The position numbers and the translations under genes were made by a program. Shown here in pieces: positions 1 through 9,447 of a stretch of 50,830 nucleotides of DNA (its first letter is position 1; each line of letters starts with the position of its first letter). The notes under the pieces were generated by a model. The model was not told where the DNA came from. It ran no database searches and worked only from the letters and a program-made list of their open reading frames with translations. The stretch is from Bacteroides sp. (GTDB lineage Bacteria > Bacteroidota > Bacteroidia > Bacteroidales > Bacteroidaceae): the NCBI GenBank assembly GCA_017992695.1, contig JAGOOC010000019.1, positions 1-50,830 of the forward strand, given 5' to 3'.

Positions 1-103
1 TAGGGGCGAGTATTAATTTTAGTTTGCACTTTAAATTTACTCATTTTCTGCAACATACAGAAACTCCTATGCTTTTTTTATGCCATCATGTCAACATAAC
101 TCA

Positions 104-487
104 TTAACTTGCGAAACTTGAATTATTGATAATAAGAGCGTCCAAACTGGGTGTAGAAAGTCCGGTAGTGGAAACAAAAATGATATCGGTGATCTCTTCC
201 TTTAGCCTAAGTGCGGATAAAAGACACTCCTCAATCGCTTTGACAGCATACTCCAATGAAGTTCGTATGTATTCTAAATTTTGATCTTCAAAAGTGTGGA
301 GTTCGGTGTAATAAGTGAGCGGTTTACAGAAATTTCGGGTAATTATTTCTGTGTTATCAAATGCAACAAGCATTTTCTCCATTTGAGGATATGAAGGGGA
401 AAATAAATCTTTGGCGTATTGTTTCACCTCTTGTTGATCAATTTTGAAAGGAAACGCAATGGTAGATATGGAAGCTAAAGTTGGCAT
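104..487 (-). pseudogene. Type III polyketide synthase, N-terminal fragment
   Basis: The 127 residues resemble the N-terminal third of a chalcone synthase-like type III polyketide synthase (thiolase fold). The clearest signature is VSTTGLSTPSLDALIIN at residues 105-121, matching the family motif that precedes the catalytic-Cys segment. Family members run to about 350 residues, but here the match stops at residue 121, six unrelated residues follow, and a stop codon ends the frame. The catalytic Cys, His and Asn regions are therefore absent. The 103 bases downstream on this strand have stops in all three frames and no recognisable continuation. I infer a remnant left by deletion. Its start ATG at 487 looks intact; no convincing promoter was found for it. 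Confidence 0.7.
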
Positions 488-749
488 AAGCTTTGATTTT
501 AGGTAATATTTTTCGCCTCAGTCGAAACAGCTGCAACAAAAAGGCAAAGCTTTTAGGCAGACATCTCGGCCACATGATTCATGCATTTAAATCTTGACTC
601 GGAAATGAATTTGCAGCAAAGCTTTAAAATCCAACCATGTTAGTTAATAAACGCGCACTCTTTGGTAATGTTCAACTTGAAAACCACTTTAGTGCTTAGA
701 AGAATATGCATCTGTAACACAAACAATAGGATACTGCGTATTCATTTCG

Positions 750-757
750 TATCTTTG
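750..757 (+). promoter_or_regulatory. Bacteroides -7 box upstream of rlmF
   Basis: TATCTTTG matches the Bacteroides -7 consensus TAnnTTTG. It ends only 6 bases before the ATG at 764, so a start site a few bases downstream would leave almost no leader. No good TTG -33 element is visible. Confidence 0.5.
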
Positions 758-763
758 TGAGAT

Positions 764-1660
764 ATGACCCAAAGAAACGAATTACATCCGAGAAACAAGC
801 ATAGCGGTCGCTACGATTTCCCTGCTTTAATAGAGATCTATCCTCCGCTGAAACGCTTTGTCACTAAAAACGAACAGGGACTGCCAACCATCGACTACTT
901 TAACCCGTATGTAGTTAAGCTACTCAACAAGGCGCTGCTCATGTTGCATTACGGTATCACGTATTGGGACATTCCGAAAGACTACCTCTGTCCGCCCATC
1001 CCGGGAAGGGCAGACCACATCCATTACATTGCCGATTTATTGGGCTATTCGCCCGAGAACAACCCCAGCCGCCGCTGTCTGGACATTGGCGTGGGGGCCA
1101 ACTGCATCTACCCCATCATTGGATGTGCCGAATACAATTGGACTTTTGTAGGGGCAGATATCAATCCGGTGGCCATCGCCAATGCGCGCAAGATAGTCAC
1201 CTGCAACCCGACACTGGCTCATCGTTTAGAACTACGTCTTCAGCCCGAACCTCAATTCATCTTCAAAGGAATCATCCAACCCGATGAGTATTTCGATGTA
1301 ACCCTATGCAACCCTCCCTTTCACGACACCAACGAACAAGCCGAACGGGAAGTTGAACGGAAAGCCCTGAGGGAGCAACTGATACAGAGCGGCAAGAAAC
1401 TGCCGAAAGTGGAACTCAACTTTGGCGGCCATGAGAAAGAGCGTTGCTGCGAGGGCGGAGAGCTTCAGTTTCTGCTCAACATGATTGCCGAAAGCAAGGA
1501 GTTCGGTAAGAACTGCGGATGGTTTACCTCTTACCTATCGAAAGAGAAAAATTTGAGCAAGCTGTATGCCAAACTAAAGAGTGTGGAAGTAGCCGAATAC
1601 AAAACCATCGAAATGAAGCAAGGGGCGAAAAGCAGCAGATTATTGGCGTGGAGGTTTTAG
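764..1660 (+). CDS. rlmF: 23S rRNA (adenine(1618)-N6)-methyltransferase RlmF
   Basis: This is the SAM-dependent RlmF/YbiN enzyme, which N6-methylates A1618 (E. coli numbering) of 23S rRNA. The 298-residue protein has the family N-terminus ([13 protein letters not shown] at 7-19), a SAM-binding motif I ([12 protein letters not shown], 106-117), an acidic second motif ([12 protein letters not shown], 130-141) and the catalytic amino-methyltransferase tetrapeptide NPPF at 183-186. Length is normal. The gene stands alone, between the polyketide synthase remnant and pheS, with its -7 box almost touching the start codon. The family call is secure; the exact target base is taken from the family. Confidence 0.93.
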   Translation: MTQRNELHPRNKHSGRYDFPALIEIYPPLKRFVTKNEQGLPTIDYFNPYVVKLLNKALLMLHYGITYWDIPKDYLCPPIPGRADHIHYIADLLGYSPENNPSRRCLDIGVGANCIYPIIGCAEYNWTFVGADINPVAIANARKIVTCNPTLAHRLELRLQPEPQFIFKGIIQPDEYFDVTLCNPPFHDTNEQAEREVERKALREQLIQSGKKLPKVELNFGGHEKERCCEGGELQFLLNMIAESKEFGKNCGWFTSYLSKEKNLSKLYAKLKSVEVAEYKTIEMKQGAKSSRLLAWRF

Positions 1661-1772
1661 GGTGAAACTCCATCGACGTCATTCGGAACATAATCGGCAC
1701 CATTCGGGGCACAAATGGAGGCGATTGAGCAAAAACAATGCGCCATTTGCGTCCGGTTTGTGATAAAACCAC

Positions 1773-1780
1773 TATATTTG
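1773..1780 (+). promoter_or_regulatory. -7 box of the pheS promoter
   Basis: TATATTTG fits TAnnTTTG, 41 bases upstream of the pheS ATG. A correctly spaced -33 element is not obvious. Confidence 0.55.
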
Positions 1781-1821
1781 CAATCGTTTATTAAATAAAA
1801 AAACAACAATAAATCAACGAT

Positions 1822-2841
1822 ATGATAGCTAAAATCAACCAGCTTCTCGAAGAAGTTGAAGCACTGAAAGCTGCCAATGCAGAGGAGTTAGAGACACTTC
1901 GCATCAAGTTTCTCAGTAAAAAAGGAGCCATTAATGACCTTATGGCAGATTTCCGCAACGTGGCAGCCGAACAGAAAAAGGAGGTCGGCGCGAGACTGAA
2001 TGAGCTCAAAACCAAAGCACAAGAGAGAATAAATGCACTCAAAGAGCAGTTCGAAAGCCAAGACAGTGGCTCTTCCGATATGGACTTGACACGCTCGGCA
2101 TACCCTGTGGAGCTGGGTACACGCCACCCGCTTTCTATCGTAAAAAATGAGATTATTGATATTTTTGCTCGCTTAGGATTCAGCATCGCCGAGGGACCGG
2201 AGATCGAAGATGACTGGCATGTATTCTCGGCATTGAACTTTGCCGAAGATCATCCGGCACGCGATATGCAAGATACTTTTTTCATCGAAGCAAACCCCGA
2301 AATTTTACTGCGCACGCACACTTCATCGGTTCAAACCCGCGTGATGGAGACTTCGCAACCGCCGATACGCATCATTTGTCCGGGACGTGTTTACCGCAAC
2401 GAGGCCATCAGCTACCGTGCACACTGCTTCTTCCATCAGGTAGAGGCTCTGTACATCGATAAAGATGTATCGTTCACCGACCTAAAGCAGGCGTTGTTGC
2501 TGTTTGCCAAGGAGATGTTTGGTGCAGATACGAAGATTCGCCTGCGTCCGTCGTACTTCCCCTTCACCGAGCCCAGTGCCGAGATGGATATCAGCTGCAA
2601 CATTTGTGGTGGCAAGGGTTGTCCGTTTTGTAAACACACCGGTTGGGTAGAGATTTTGGGTTGCGGCATGGTTGACCCGAACGTGCTCGAATCTAATGGT
2701 ATCGACAGCAAGATTTATAGCGGATATGCCTTGGGAATGGGTGTGGAGCGCATCACGAACTTGAAATACCAAGTGAAAGACCTGCGCATGTTCTCCGAAA
2801 ACGACACACGTTTCTTGAAGGAATTCGAGGCGGCATACTAA
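1822..2841 (+). CDS. pheS: Phenylalanine--tRNA ligase alpha subunit
   Basis: PheS is the catalytic alpha chain of the cytoplasmic alpha2beta2 phenylalanyl-tRNA synthetase. The first ~90 residues are a charged coiled coil that contacts tRNA; the class II catalytic core follows. Motif 2 is visible as RVYRNEAISYRAHCFFHQVE (from about residue 191), the Cys-rich CNICGGKGCPFC segment lies near 260, and motif 3 GYALGMGVERI is near 301. The length of 339 residues is typical. The beta subunit gene pheT is not adjacent: an MFS transporter follows instead, as is common in Bacteroides where pheS and pheT are split. Confidence 0.97.
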   Translation: MIAKINQLLEEVEALKAANAEELETLRIKFLSKKGAINDLMADFRNVAAEQKKEVGARLNELKTKAQERINALKEQFESQDSGSSDMDLTRSAYPVELGTRHPLSIVKNEIIDIFARLGFSIAEGPEIEDDWHVFSALNFAEDHPARDMQDTFFIEANPEILLRTHTSSVQTRVMETSQPPIRIICPGRVYRNEAISYRAHCFFHQVEALYIDKDVSFTDLKQALLLFAKEMFGADTKIRLRPSYFPFTEPSAEMDISCNICGGKGCPFCKHTGWVEILGCGMVDPNVLESNGIDSKIYSGYALGMGVERITNLKYQVKDLRMFSENDTRFLKEFEAAY

Positions 2842-2844
2842 CAA

Positions 2845-2934
2845 ATTGGGTTTGAAGTTGCTTTGAATTGACGAAGTTGAGTCAATAAAGCTGAATCAGT
2901 GAACTTGAATCAACGAAGCAGCTTCAAACCCAAT
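2845..2934. repeat. Long imperfect inverted repeat between pheS and the MFS gene
   Basis: Outer arms 2845-2863 and 2916-2934 are 19 bases each and complementary at 18 positions, the exception being a G-T wobble. A nested pair, GTTGAGTCAA (2876-2885) against TTGAATCAAC (2905-2914), has one mismatch. The whole 90-base intergenic segment can thus fold into one long hairpin. There is no T-tract on the plus strand, so a simple terminator is unlikely; a repeat element or RNA-processing structure is possible. Confidence 0.6.
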
Positions 2935-2954
2935 GCATAATCCATAGCTTTCTC

Positions 2955-4148
2955 ATGAAGGACAAACTCGTCACTCGCGGCTATTGCCTGATATTGGCTG
3001 CGAACTTTCTCTTATATTTTGCCTTCTACCTGATCCTTCCTGTACTCCCTTTCTACCTAACCGAGGTTTTTCAAGCAGGAAACGCAACGGTAGGTATCGT
3101 TCTCTCCGTGTATACGGTTGCCGCTTTGTGCATCCGACCTTTCTCGGGCTATCTGCTCGACTCGTTCGCTCGTAAACCACTCTACCTGCTGGCCTACTTC
3201 GTGTTTATCGCTGTGTTTGCAGGCTACATCTGGGCAGGAACACTGAGCCTGTTCATCATGTTTCGTGTGGTGCACGGATTGGCTTTTGGCATGGTAACGG
3301 TAGCAGGCAACACCATTGTGATAGACATTACCCCCTCCTCTCGTCGAGGCGAAGGCGTGGGCTACTACGGACTGATGAACAATATCGCCATGAGCATCGG
3401 CCCCATGACGGGGTTGTTTATGAAAGAGATGTACCCCTATGAAGCCATCTTCGGCTGTGCCTTCTTATCGGGAACACTCGGTTTTTGTGCCGCATGTTTA
3501 CTCAAAAGTCCTCCCCGAATACAGGTTAAACGAGAACCCCTTTCGCTCGATCGGTTCGTGCTGTTGAAGGGCATTCCGGCAGGCATCACCCTGATGCTAC
3601 TCTCGATACCCTATGGCATGACCATGACTTATGTTGCCATGTATGCCAAGGAGATCGGCATCACACTCAGTCCCGGTCTTTTCTTTACGTTTATGGCAGT
3701 GGGCATGGCCGTATCGCGCATGTTCTCGGGCAAGCAGGTAGACAAAGGACGCATCACACAGGTCATCAGCTTCGGGTTCTATTTAGTATGTGCCTGCTTC
3801 TTGCTGTTATCGGCTTGTGGCATACTGATGAGGGCCAATCCGATGCTGACCGAGGTACTCTTCTTCGCTATCGCGCTGCTATTGGGCATGGGCTTCGGAA
3901 CGATGTTTCCGGCGTTCAACACCCTATTCGTCAACCTGGCTCCCCACAATCAACGCGGCACAGCCACTTCGACCTACCTCACCTCTTGGGATTATGGTAT
4001 CGGCATCGGATTAATAGGCGGTGGGTACCTTGCCGAAATCACTTCGTTCGACGCGGCCTACTTCGCAGGCGCTTGCCTCACGGTGGTTTCGGCCTTCTAC
4101 TTCAATCTGAAAGTAGCCCCACATTATCATAAAAACAAATTACGATGA
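2955..4148 (+). CDS. MFS transporter
   Basis: A 397-residue major facilitator superfamily permease of the inner membrane, with about 12 hydrophobic segments. A basic loop after the second helix (FSGYLLDSFARKPLY, near 61-75) corresponds to the MFS motif A region, and SRRGEGVGYYGL near 129 resembles the loop of drug/sugar efflux members. The substrate cannot be told from sequence. Its stop codon overlaps the nth start by four bases (ATGA), so the two are probably translationally coupled. The start at 2955 places the first helix directly after a short basic N-terminus. Confidence 0.85.
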   Translation: MKDKLVTRGYCLILAANFLLYFAFYLILPVLPFYLTEVFQAGNATVGIVLSVYTVAALCIRPFSGYLLDSFARKPLYLLAYFVFIAVFAGYIWAGTLSLFIMFRVVHGLAFGMVTVAGNTIVIDITPSSRRGEGVGYYGLMNNIAMSIGPMTGLFMKEMYPYEAIFGCAFLSGTLGFCAACLLKSPPRIQVKREPLSLDRFVLLKGIPAGITLMLLSIPYGMTMTYVAMYAKEIGITLSPGLFFTFMAVGMAVSRMFSGKQVDKGRITQVISFGFYLVCACFLLLSACGILMRANPMLTEVLFFAIALLLGMGFGTMFPAFNTLFVNLAPHNQRGTATSTYLTSWDYGIGIGLIGGGYLAEITSFDAAYFAGACLTVVSAFYFNLKVAPHYHKNKLR

Positions 4149-4819
4149 GAAAGAAAGAGCGTTATGAAAAAGTAATCGGCTGGTTCAAAGAGAACATGCC
4201 TGTAGCCGAAACCGAGTTGCACTACAACAACCCGTTCGAACTGCTGATAGCCGTTATTCTATCCGCTCAGTGCACCGATAAAAGGGTGAATATCATCACT
4301 CCTGCCCTCTTTCACGACTTCCCTACCCCCGAGGCGCTGGCGGCCACTACGTCCGAAGTGGTGTTTGAGTACATCCGCACGGTTTCGTACCCCAACAACA
4401 AAGCCAAACACTTAGTGGGGATGGCGCGACTATTGGTAGAAAATTTCAACAGCGAAGTTCCGGCTACACTCAACGAGCTGATCAAGCTGCCGGGTGTAGG
4501 ACGAAAAACAGCCAACGTCATTCAGTCGGTGGTGTTCAACAAAGCAGCCATGGCGGTAGACACCCATGTGTTTCGCGTCAGCCACCGCTTGGGGCTGGTA
4601 AGCGCCGCCTGCACCACCCCGTTGAGCGTAGAAAAAGAGTTGGTGAAGAATATACCCAACGAGCTGATTTCCATTGCCCATCATTGGCTTATTTTACACG
4701 GAAGATACATCTGTCAAGCCCGTAAGCCTCAGTGCGATAAATGTGGTTTGAAAATGATGTGTAACTATTATGGCAAAGTCTATAAAGTGCAATATCAAGC
4801 CTCGGAGCCAAAGAAATAA
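4145..4819 (+). CDS. nth: Endonuclease III (DNA glycosylase/AP lyase)
   Basis: Nth removes oxidised pyrimidines from DNA and cleaves the resulting abasic site. The helix-hairpin-helix LPGVGRKTA (115-123) supplies the catalytic lysine K121, the essential aspartate is D139 in VDTHVFRVSHRLG, and the [4Fe-4S] cluster cysteines are C190, C197, C200 and C206 in the standard C-x6-C-x2-C-x5-C spacing. At 224 residues the protein is full length. It overlaps the upstream MFS gene by four bases and is probably cotranscribed with it. Confidence 0.96.
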   Translation: MRKKERYEKVIGWFKENMPVAETELHYNNPFELLIAVILSAQCTDKRVNIITPALFHDFPTPEALAATTSEVVFEYIRTVSYPNNKAKHLVGMARLLVENFNSEVPATLNELIKLPGVGRKTANVIQSVVFNKAAMAVDTHVFRVSHRLGLVSAACTTPLSVEKELVKNIPNELISIAHHWLILHGRYICQARKPQCDKCGLKMMCNYYGKVYKVQYQASEPKK

Positions 4820-4854
4820 ATAGTGAATTCTTAGTTAAAAATAGAAATAAATAC

Positions 4855-4862
4855 TAACTTTG
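4855..4862 (+). promoter_or_regulatory. -7 box of the pgk promoter
   Basis: TAACTTTG fits TAnnTTTG and lies 55 bases before the pgk ATG, implying an A/T-rich leader of about 50 bases. Confidence 0.6.
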
Positions 4863-4917
4863 CAGCTCATTCTAAGAAAAGAAATACCCACATTTTTAAA
4901 AACAAATATAGCGTATT

Positions 4918-6177
4918 ATGCAAACAATTGACAAATTCAATTTTGCCGGTAAAAAGGCATTCGTTCGCGTGGACTTCAATGTGCCTTTGGACGAAAATTT
5001 CAACATCACTGACGACAATCGTATTTGCGCTGCACTTCCTACCCTGAAGAAAATTTTGGGAGATGGCGGTAGCGTGATCATCGGTTCACACTTAGGTCGC
5101 CCCAAAGGACCTACAGATAAGTTTTCATTGAAACATATCTTGAACCACGTTTCAAAACTGCTGGGCGTCGAAGTTCAGTTTGCTAACGATTGCATGGGCG
5201 AGGAAGCTGCAAGCAAATCGGCTGCACTGAAGCCGGGTGAAGTATTGTTGCTCGAAAACCTCCGTTTCTACGCTGAAGAAGAGGGTAAGCCCAGAGGCTT
5301 GGCCGATGATGCTACAGACGAAGAGAAAGCAGCAGCTAAGAAAGCGGTTAAAGAGAGCCAAAAAGAGTTTACTAAGAAGCTGGCTTCGTATGCCAATTGT
5401 TATGTAAACGACGCATTTGGTACTGCTCACCGTGCACACGCCTCAACCGCATTGATCGCTCAATATTTCACTGTAGACAACAAAATGTTTGGCTACCTGA
5501 TGGAAAAAGAGGTGAAAGCTGTAGAGAAAGTAATGAAAGACATCAACCGTCCGTTTACCGCAATCATGGGTGGATCGAAGGTATCTTCTAAAATCGAAAT
5601 CATCGAAAACCTTTTGGGCAAAGTAGACAACCTGATTATTGCAGGCGGTATGACTTATACCTTCGCTAAAGCGCTGGGTGGCAAAATTGGTAACTCAATC
5701 TGCGAAAATGACAAAACAGACTTGGCTCTGGAACTGATTCAGAAAGCTAAAGACAAAGGTGTAAACCTGATCTTGGCTGTTGATGATCGCATTGCAGATG
5801 CATTCTCTAACGATGCCAACATCAAGGTGTGCAACGCAAACGAGATTCCTGACGGATGGCAAGGTCTTGACATCGGCCCGAAGACAGAAGAACTTTTCGC
5901 CAATGTGATCAAAAGCTCTAAAACCATTCTGTGGAACGGCCCAACGGGTGTATTCGAATTCGAGAACTTCAGCCACGGTTCAAAAGCACTGGGCGAGGCT
6001 ATCGTTGAAGCAACCAAAAACGGTGCATTCTCACTTGTAGGTGGTGGTGACTCGGTAGCTTGTGTAAACAAGTTTGGTTTAGCCGATGGCGTATCTTATG
6101 TATCGACCGGTGGTGGTGCTTTGCTCGAAGCTATCGAGGGAAAAGTGCTTCCGGGTATCGCTGCTATTCAAGAGTAA
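4918..6177 (+). CDS. pgk: Phosphoglycerate kinase
   Basis: Pgk interconverts 1,3-bisphosphoglycerate plus ADP and 3-phosphoglycerate plus ATP in glycolysis. The 419-residue cytosolic protein has the N-terminal substrate-binding signature [11 protein letters not shown] (17-27), the basic-patch segment [10 protein letters not shown], the hinge/nucleotide segment [19 protein letters not shown], and the C-terminal [13 protein letters not shown] and [10 protein letters not shown] loops. It has its own promoter and a strong terminator, so it appears monocistronic. A lysine/glutamate-rich insertion near residues 120-150 is seen in many Bacteroidetes Pgk proteins. Confidence 0.98.
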   Translation: MQTIDKFNFAGKKAFVRVDFNVPLDENFNITDDNRICAALPTLKKILGDGGSVIIGSHLGRPKGPTDKFSLKHILNHVSKLLGVEVQFANDCMGEEAASKSAALKPGEVLLLENLRFYAEEEGKPRGLADDATDEEKAAAKKAVKESQKEFTKKLASYANCYVNDAFGTAHRAHASTALIAQYFTVDNKMFGYLMEKEVKAVEKVMKDINRPFTAIMGGSKVSSKIEIIENLLGKVDNLIIAGGMTYTFAKALGGKIGNSICENDKTDLALELIQKAKDKGVNLILAVDDRIADAFSNDANIKVCNANEIPDGWQGLDIGPKTEELFANVIKSSKTILWNGPTGVFEFENFSHGSKALGEAIVEATKNGAFSLVGGGDSVACVNKFGLADGVSYVSTGGGALLEAIEGKVLPGIAAIQE

Positions 6178-6206
6178 GCAACGATTATGCCTTGATATAG
6201 ATTAAG

Positions 6207-6242
6207 TAGGCAGCTCTTTTGCACAAAAGAGCTGCCTATTTT
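6207..6242 (+). terminator. Rho-independent terminator of pgk
   Basis: A perfect 14-base stem (6207-6220 with 6225-6238), a GCAC tetraloop and a TTTT tail follow the pgk stop by about 30 bases. Confidence 0.9.
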
Positions 6243-6259
6243 CGTTAAAAAGCATTGCT

Positions 6260-7216
6260 ATGAAACAAGTATTACTATGGGCCGGGTGTATCGGCATGCT
6301 TCTGTCGGCCTGTATAGGCGGTAAAAAAGGAGATGCGGAAGCCGAAAACGCTGAGGTGTCTAAACCCGTTAACCTGGGTATTATGGCTACCATGGACGGG
6401 CTACCCTTTGTTATTGCCCAGAAGTTGGGCATGTACGATTCATTGGGAGTAACGGTCAACCTCATTCGTTTCGATTCATCGAATGACCGCGATGCCGCAC
6501 TGCAATCGGGGCAGATTGATGGCGCAATAACCGACTATCCCAGCGTTATTGTACTGCAAGCCCATCGAACGCCGATGGCCATCATTATGAAAAACAACAG
6601 CTACCTCTGCTTTGTGGTCTCTCCATCGAGCAACATCAATCACTTTCGTCAGTTGCAGGGAAAGAACATTGCCATATCGCGCAACACCGTGGTAGAGTAT
6701 GCAACCGACCTCTTGTTAAAGAAAAACGGTATCTTGTTTACAGCAGTCAATATGCCCGAGATCGGACAAATACCCATCCGCTTGCAAATGATGCAATACG
6801 GGCAAGTCGATGCTTCATTCCTACCCGACCCTTCGGCTACCCTAGCCATGAAGAGCGGTTATCGATCACTCATCAGCACCCGCGAGCTCGGAATCGAGAT
6901 GACCGGAACGGCTTTCACCCAAAAAGCGCTCAACAAAAAGAGCAAAGAGATTAAACTATTGGTTGATGGCTACAACCGAGCTGTAGCATACGTACAAACG
7001 CGTCCACTCGAAGCGTGGAAACCGCTACTGATGGAAGAAATCGGAGTTCCGGAAATAGCCGCAGGACTTCTTGTGCTTCCGGCATACGAACAGGCTACAC
7101 GGGCATCGGTTCAAGAGATTGACAAAGCCATTGCTTGGCTAAAAGAGAAGGGCCGCATATCGCCCAACTTCCAAGGAACCAACTTGGTAGACACCACATT
7201 TATCACGTTAAAATAA
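6260..7216 (+). CDS. ABC-type substrate-binding lipoprotein (NMT1/SsuA-like)
   Basis: The 318-residue product begins with a lipoprotein signal peptide ending in LLSAC (lipobox Cys at 17). The mature part has the periplasmic-binding fold of the nitrate/sulfonate/thiamine-precursor family: VNLGIMATMDGLPFVIAQKLGMY opening strand and helix, DAALQSGQIDGAITDYPS, and a C-terminal helical segment ending in AIAWLKEKGRI. The ligand cannot be assigned. No ABC permease or ATPase gene lies nearby; instead an outer-membrane porin follows by 17 bases, so this may be a periplasm-facing capture lipoprotein or part of a scattered system. It starts just after the pgk terminator, with no clear own promoter. Confidence 0.8.
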   Translation: MKQVLLWAGCIGMLLSACIGGKKGDAEAENAEVSKPVNLGIMATMDGLPFVIAQKLGMYDSLGVTVNLIRFDSSNDRDAALQSGQIDGAITDYPSVIVLQAHRTPMAIIMKNNSYLCFVVSPSSNINHFRQLQGKNIAISRNTVVEYATDLLLKKNGILFTAVNMPEIGQIPIRLQMMQYGQVDASFLPDPSATLAMKSGYRSLISTRELGIEMTGTAFTQKALNKKSKEIKLLVDGYNRAVAYVQTRPLEAWKPLLMEEIGVPEIAAGLLVLPAYEQATRASVQEIDKAIAWLKEKGRISPNFQGTNLVDTTFITLK

Positions 7217-7233
7217 CTCTACGAAAACAAATC

Positions 7234-8244
7234 ATGAGAAAGTTTTTGATTACCACACTGACCCTTTTTGCAATGGGCAGCTTACTGGCTCAAGAGCCGC
7301 TTAACCAAGTCGTAAACACCATCAAAGAGCGTATCAACGTTTCGGGCTACGGACAAGTGGGATACACCTATGACGATGCCCTTGACCCCAACAACAGCTT
7401 TGATGTGAAGCGAGCTATCTTAATGGTCGACGGTAAAATTACAGACAAATGGTCGTTCTACTTTATGTGCAACTTTGCCGACCAAACGAAGTTGATGGAG
7501 ATGTACATGGATTATCAAATCCTGCCCGGACTGTCGGCACGGTTGGGACAATTCAAAACGCCTTACGGATACGAGAATCAACTGTCGCTCAGCACCGTGG
7601 AGCTTATCAACTGCTATTCGCAATCGACCAACTACTTAGGCGCGGTAGCCAATGTAGGCACACCCACAAGCAATACCGGACGCGACATCGGTTTGATGGT
7701 TTACGGAGACTTGTTCAAAAACTTCGTCAGCTACAAGTTGGCCGTGATGAACGGACAAGGCATCAATGTCAAAGACAGAAACAACCAAAAAGACGTGGTG
7801 GGTTACCTGATGATGAATCCCACCAAATGGCTTTCGGTAGGCGGATCATTTGTTGCAGGAACAGGACATGCAGAGGGCCCATCGGCAGAAGCCAACATCA
7901 CAACCGGACAAAACTACTCGCGCAACCGCTGGGGCACCGCAGTAGTACTCACAGGCAAAAAAGCAGGCTTACGCGCCGAATACCTATCGGGCAAGGACAA
8001 CGGCATCAGAAGCAGCGGTATGTATGCCACAGGATGCGTGCAGTTAGTCTCTAAATTAGAGATGATCGCCTCGTACGACTACTTCGATCAGGGGCTCACC
8101 GGCAAGCAGCAGAGCAACTACGTAGCCGGATTACAATACTGGTTCTATCCCAAATGTCGTCTACAAGCACAATGCACCCGCCAAGAACCCAAAGGTGGCG
8201 AAGGGTCAAACTTAATACAGACACAGCTACAGATCAGATTTTAA
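7234..8244 (+). CDS. Outer-membrane porin, OprO/OprP-like
   Basis: A 336-residue protein with a signal peptide (MRKFLITTLTLFAMGSLLAQ), which fixes the start at 7234; an upstream in-frame ATG at 7135 lies inside the previous gene. The mature part resembles phosphate-selective porin O/P family barrels: INVSGYGQVGYTYDD, DVKRAILMVDGKITDKWSFYFMCNF, LGQFKTPYGYENQLS, and a final strand ending in phenylalanine (QLQIRF), the BAM recognition signature. Probably a diffusion channel in the outer membrane. It lies between a binding lipoprotein (17-base gap) and a DUF418 protein (6-base gap), suggesting one operon. Confidence 0.82.
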   Translation: MRKFLITTLTLFAMGSLLAQEPLNQVVNTIKERINVSGYGQVGYTYDDALDPNNSFDVKRAILMVDGKITDKWSFYFMCNFADQTKLMEMYMDYQILPGLSARLGQFKTPYGYENQLSLSTVELINCYSQSTNYLGAVANVGTPTSNTGRDIGLMVYGDLFKNFVSYKLAVMNGQGINVKDRNNQKDVVGYLMMNPTKWLSVGGSFVAGTGHAEGPSAEANITTGQNYSRNRWGTAVVLTGKKAGLRAEYLSGKDNGIRSSGMYATGCVQLVSKLEMIASYDYFDQGLTGKQQSNYVAGLQYWFYPKCRLQAQCTRQEPKGGEGSNLIQTQLQIRF

Positions 8245-8250
8245 TACAGC

Positions 8251-9432
8251 ATGAAAGAGAAAATAGCCGATAGCAACGCCCGCGTAGATGTGGCCGACGT
8301 GCTCAGGGGACTGGCCGTAATGGGTATTATCGTTCTTCACAGCATTGAGCACTTTAACTTTTACTCCTTCCCCGAAAGTGTGCCTTTCGAGTGGATGAAA
8401 TTCACCGATCAAGCCATTTGGCGCGGACTTTTTTTTGCTTTCGGCGGTAAAGCATACGCCGTTTTTGCGCTGTTGTTTGGTTTTAGCTTCTACATTCAAG
8501 ACAACAACCAGCAACGGCGAGGCAAGGACTTTCGGTTCCGCTTCATCTGGAGACTCTGCATCTTATTCGTCATAGGGCAGTTTAATGCGGCCTTCTTTAC
8601 CGGAGAGATCTTAACGATGTATGCCCTACTGGGGGTGATACTCCCCCTCTTTTGTCGGTTGAGTGACCGAACAGTAGCCATCGTGGCTTTAGTGTTAATT
8701 CTGCAACCGATAGACTGGGTCAAGGTGGTTTGGGCACTCTGTAACCCCGATTACGAAGCCGGCAAAAGCTTAGCAAACCACTACTTTGGCATCGCCTACG
8801 AGGTGCAAAAGCATGGCACATTCCTCGAAACACTCCGCATGAATTTGTGGGAAGGGCAGATGGCCAACATGACTTGGGCGTTGGAGCATGGACGCATCAT
8901 GCAAACACCGGGGCTTTTTCTTTTCGGAATGTTAATCGGTCGCCGCGGACTCTTTCTTTACAACGCACAACACGAGCAGATATGGCTCAAAACCCTTGCT
9001 TTCTCACTTCTTTGCTTCTTTCCGCTGTATGGATTGAACAATATGCTACCCGAGTTTGTCAGTAGAGGTGCACTGTTGGCGCCATTAAGGGTTATCGTTA
9101 GCTCATTAAGCAACCTCAGTTTCATGCTCGTAATGGTTAGTGGTTTACTTATTACGTTTTACAGGATACACGATCGTAGCTTCCTCATGCGATTCACCGC
9201 TTACGGTAAAATGAGTATGACAAACTACATCGGACAATCCGTCATAGGTTCATTGCTTTTCTACCATTGGGGTTTTGAACTGGGTCGTTATTTGGGTATT
9301 ACGTATAGTTTGCTCTTTGGCATCATTTTTGTGCTACTACAAATGGCGTTCTGTTCGTGGTGGATGAAACACCACAAGCATGGCCCGTTTGAAGGGCTTT
9401 GGAAACGCCTCACCTGGATAGGAAAAAAATAA
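8251..9432 (+). CDS. DUF418 domain membrane protein (YeiB family)
   Basis: 393 residues, strongly hydrophobic with around ten predicted membrane segments. The N-terminus VADVLRGLAVMGIIVLHSIEHF and the C-terminal block (YGKMSMTNYIGQSV through KHGPFEGLWKRLTW) are the hallmarks of DUF418/YeiB proteins, which are relatives of acyltransferase-3 type membrane proteins. Its biochemical role is unknown. It begins 6 bases after the porin and is followed 15 bases later by a TPR gene, so it probably belongs to the same transcript. Confidence 0.85.
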   Translation: MKEKIADSNARVDVADVLRGLAVMGIIVLHSIEHFNFYSFPESVPFEWMKFTDQAIWRGLFFAFGGKAYAVFALLFGFSFYIQDNNQQRRGKDFRFRFIWRLCILFVIGQFNAAFFTGEILTMYALLGVILPLFCRLSDRTVAIVALVLILQPIDWVKVVWALCNPDYEAGKSLANHYFGIAYEVQKHGTFLETLRMNLWEGQMANMTWALEHGRIMQTPGLFLFGMLIGRRGLFLYNAQHEQIWLKTLAFSLLCFFPLYGLNNMLPEFVSRGALLAPLRVIVSSLSNLSFMLVMVSGLLITFYRIHDRSFLMRFTAYGKMSMTNYIGQSVIGSLLFYHWGFELGRYLGITYSLLFGIIFVLLQMAFCSWWMKHHKHGPFEGLWKRLTWIGKK

Positions 9433-9447
9433 ACGGAGAAAAAAGTC

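Noticed and set aside
7135-7233. N-terminal extension of the porin
   Set aside because: It would overlap the binding-protein gene and hide a clean signal peptide that starts at 7234.
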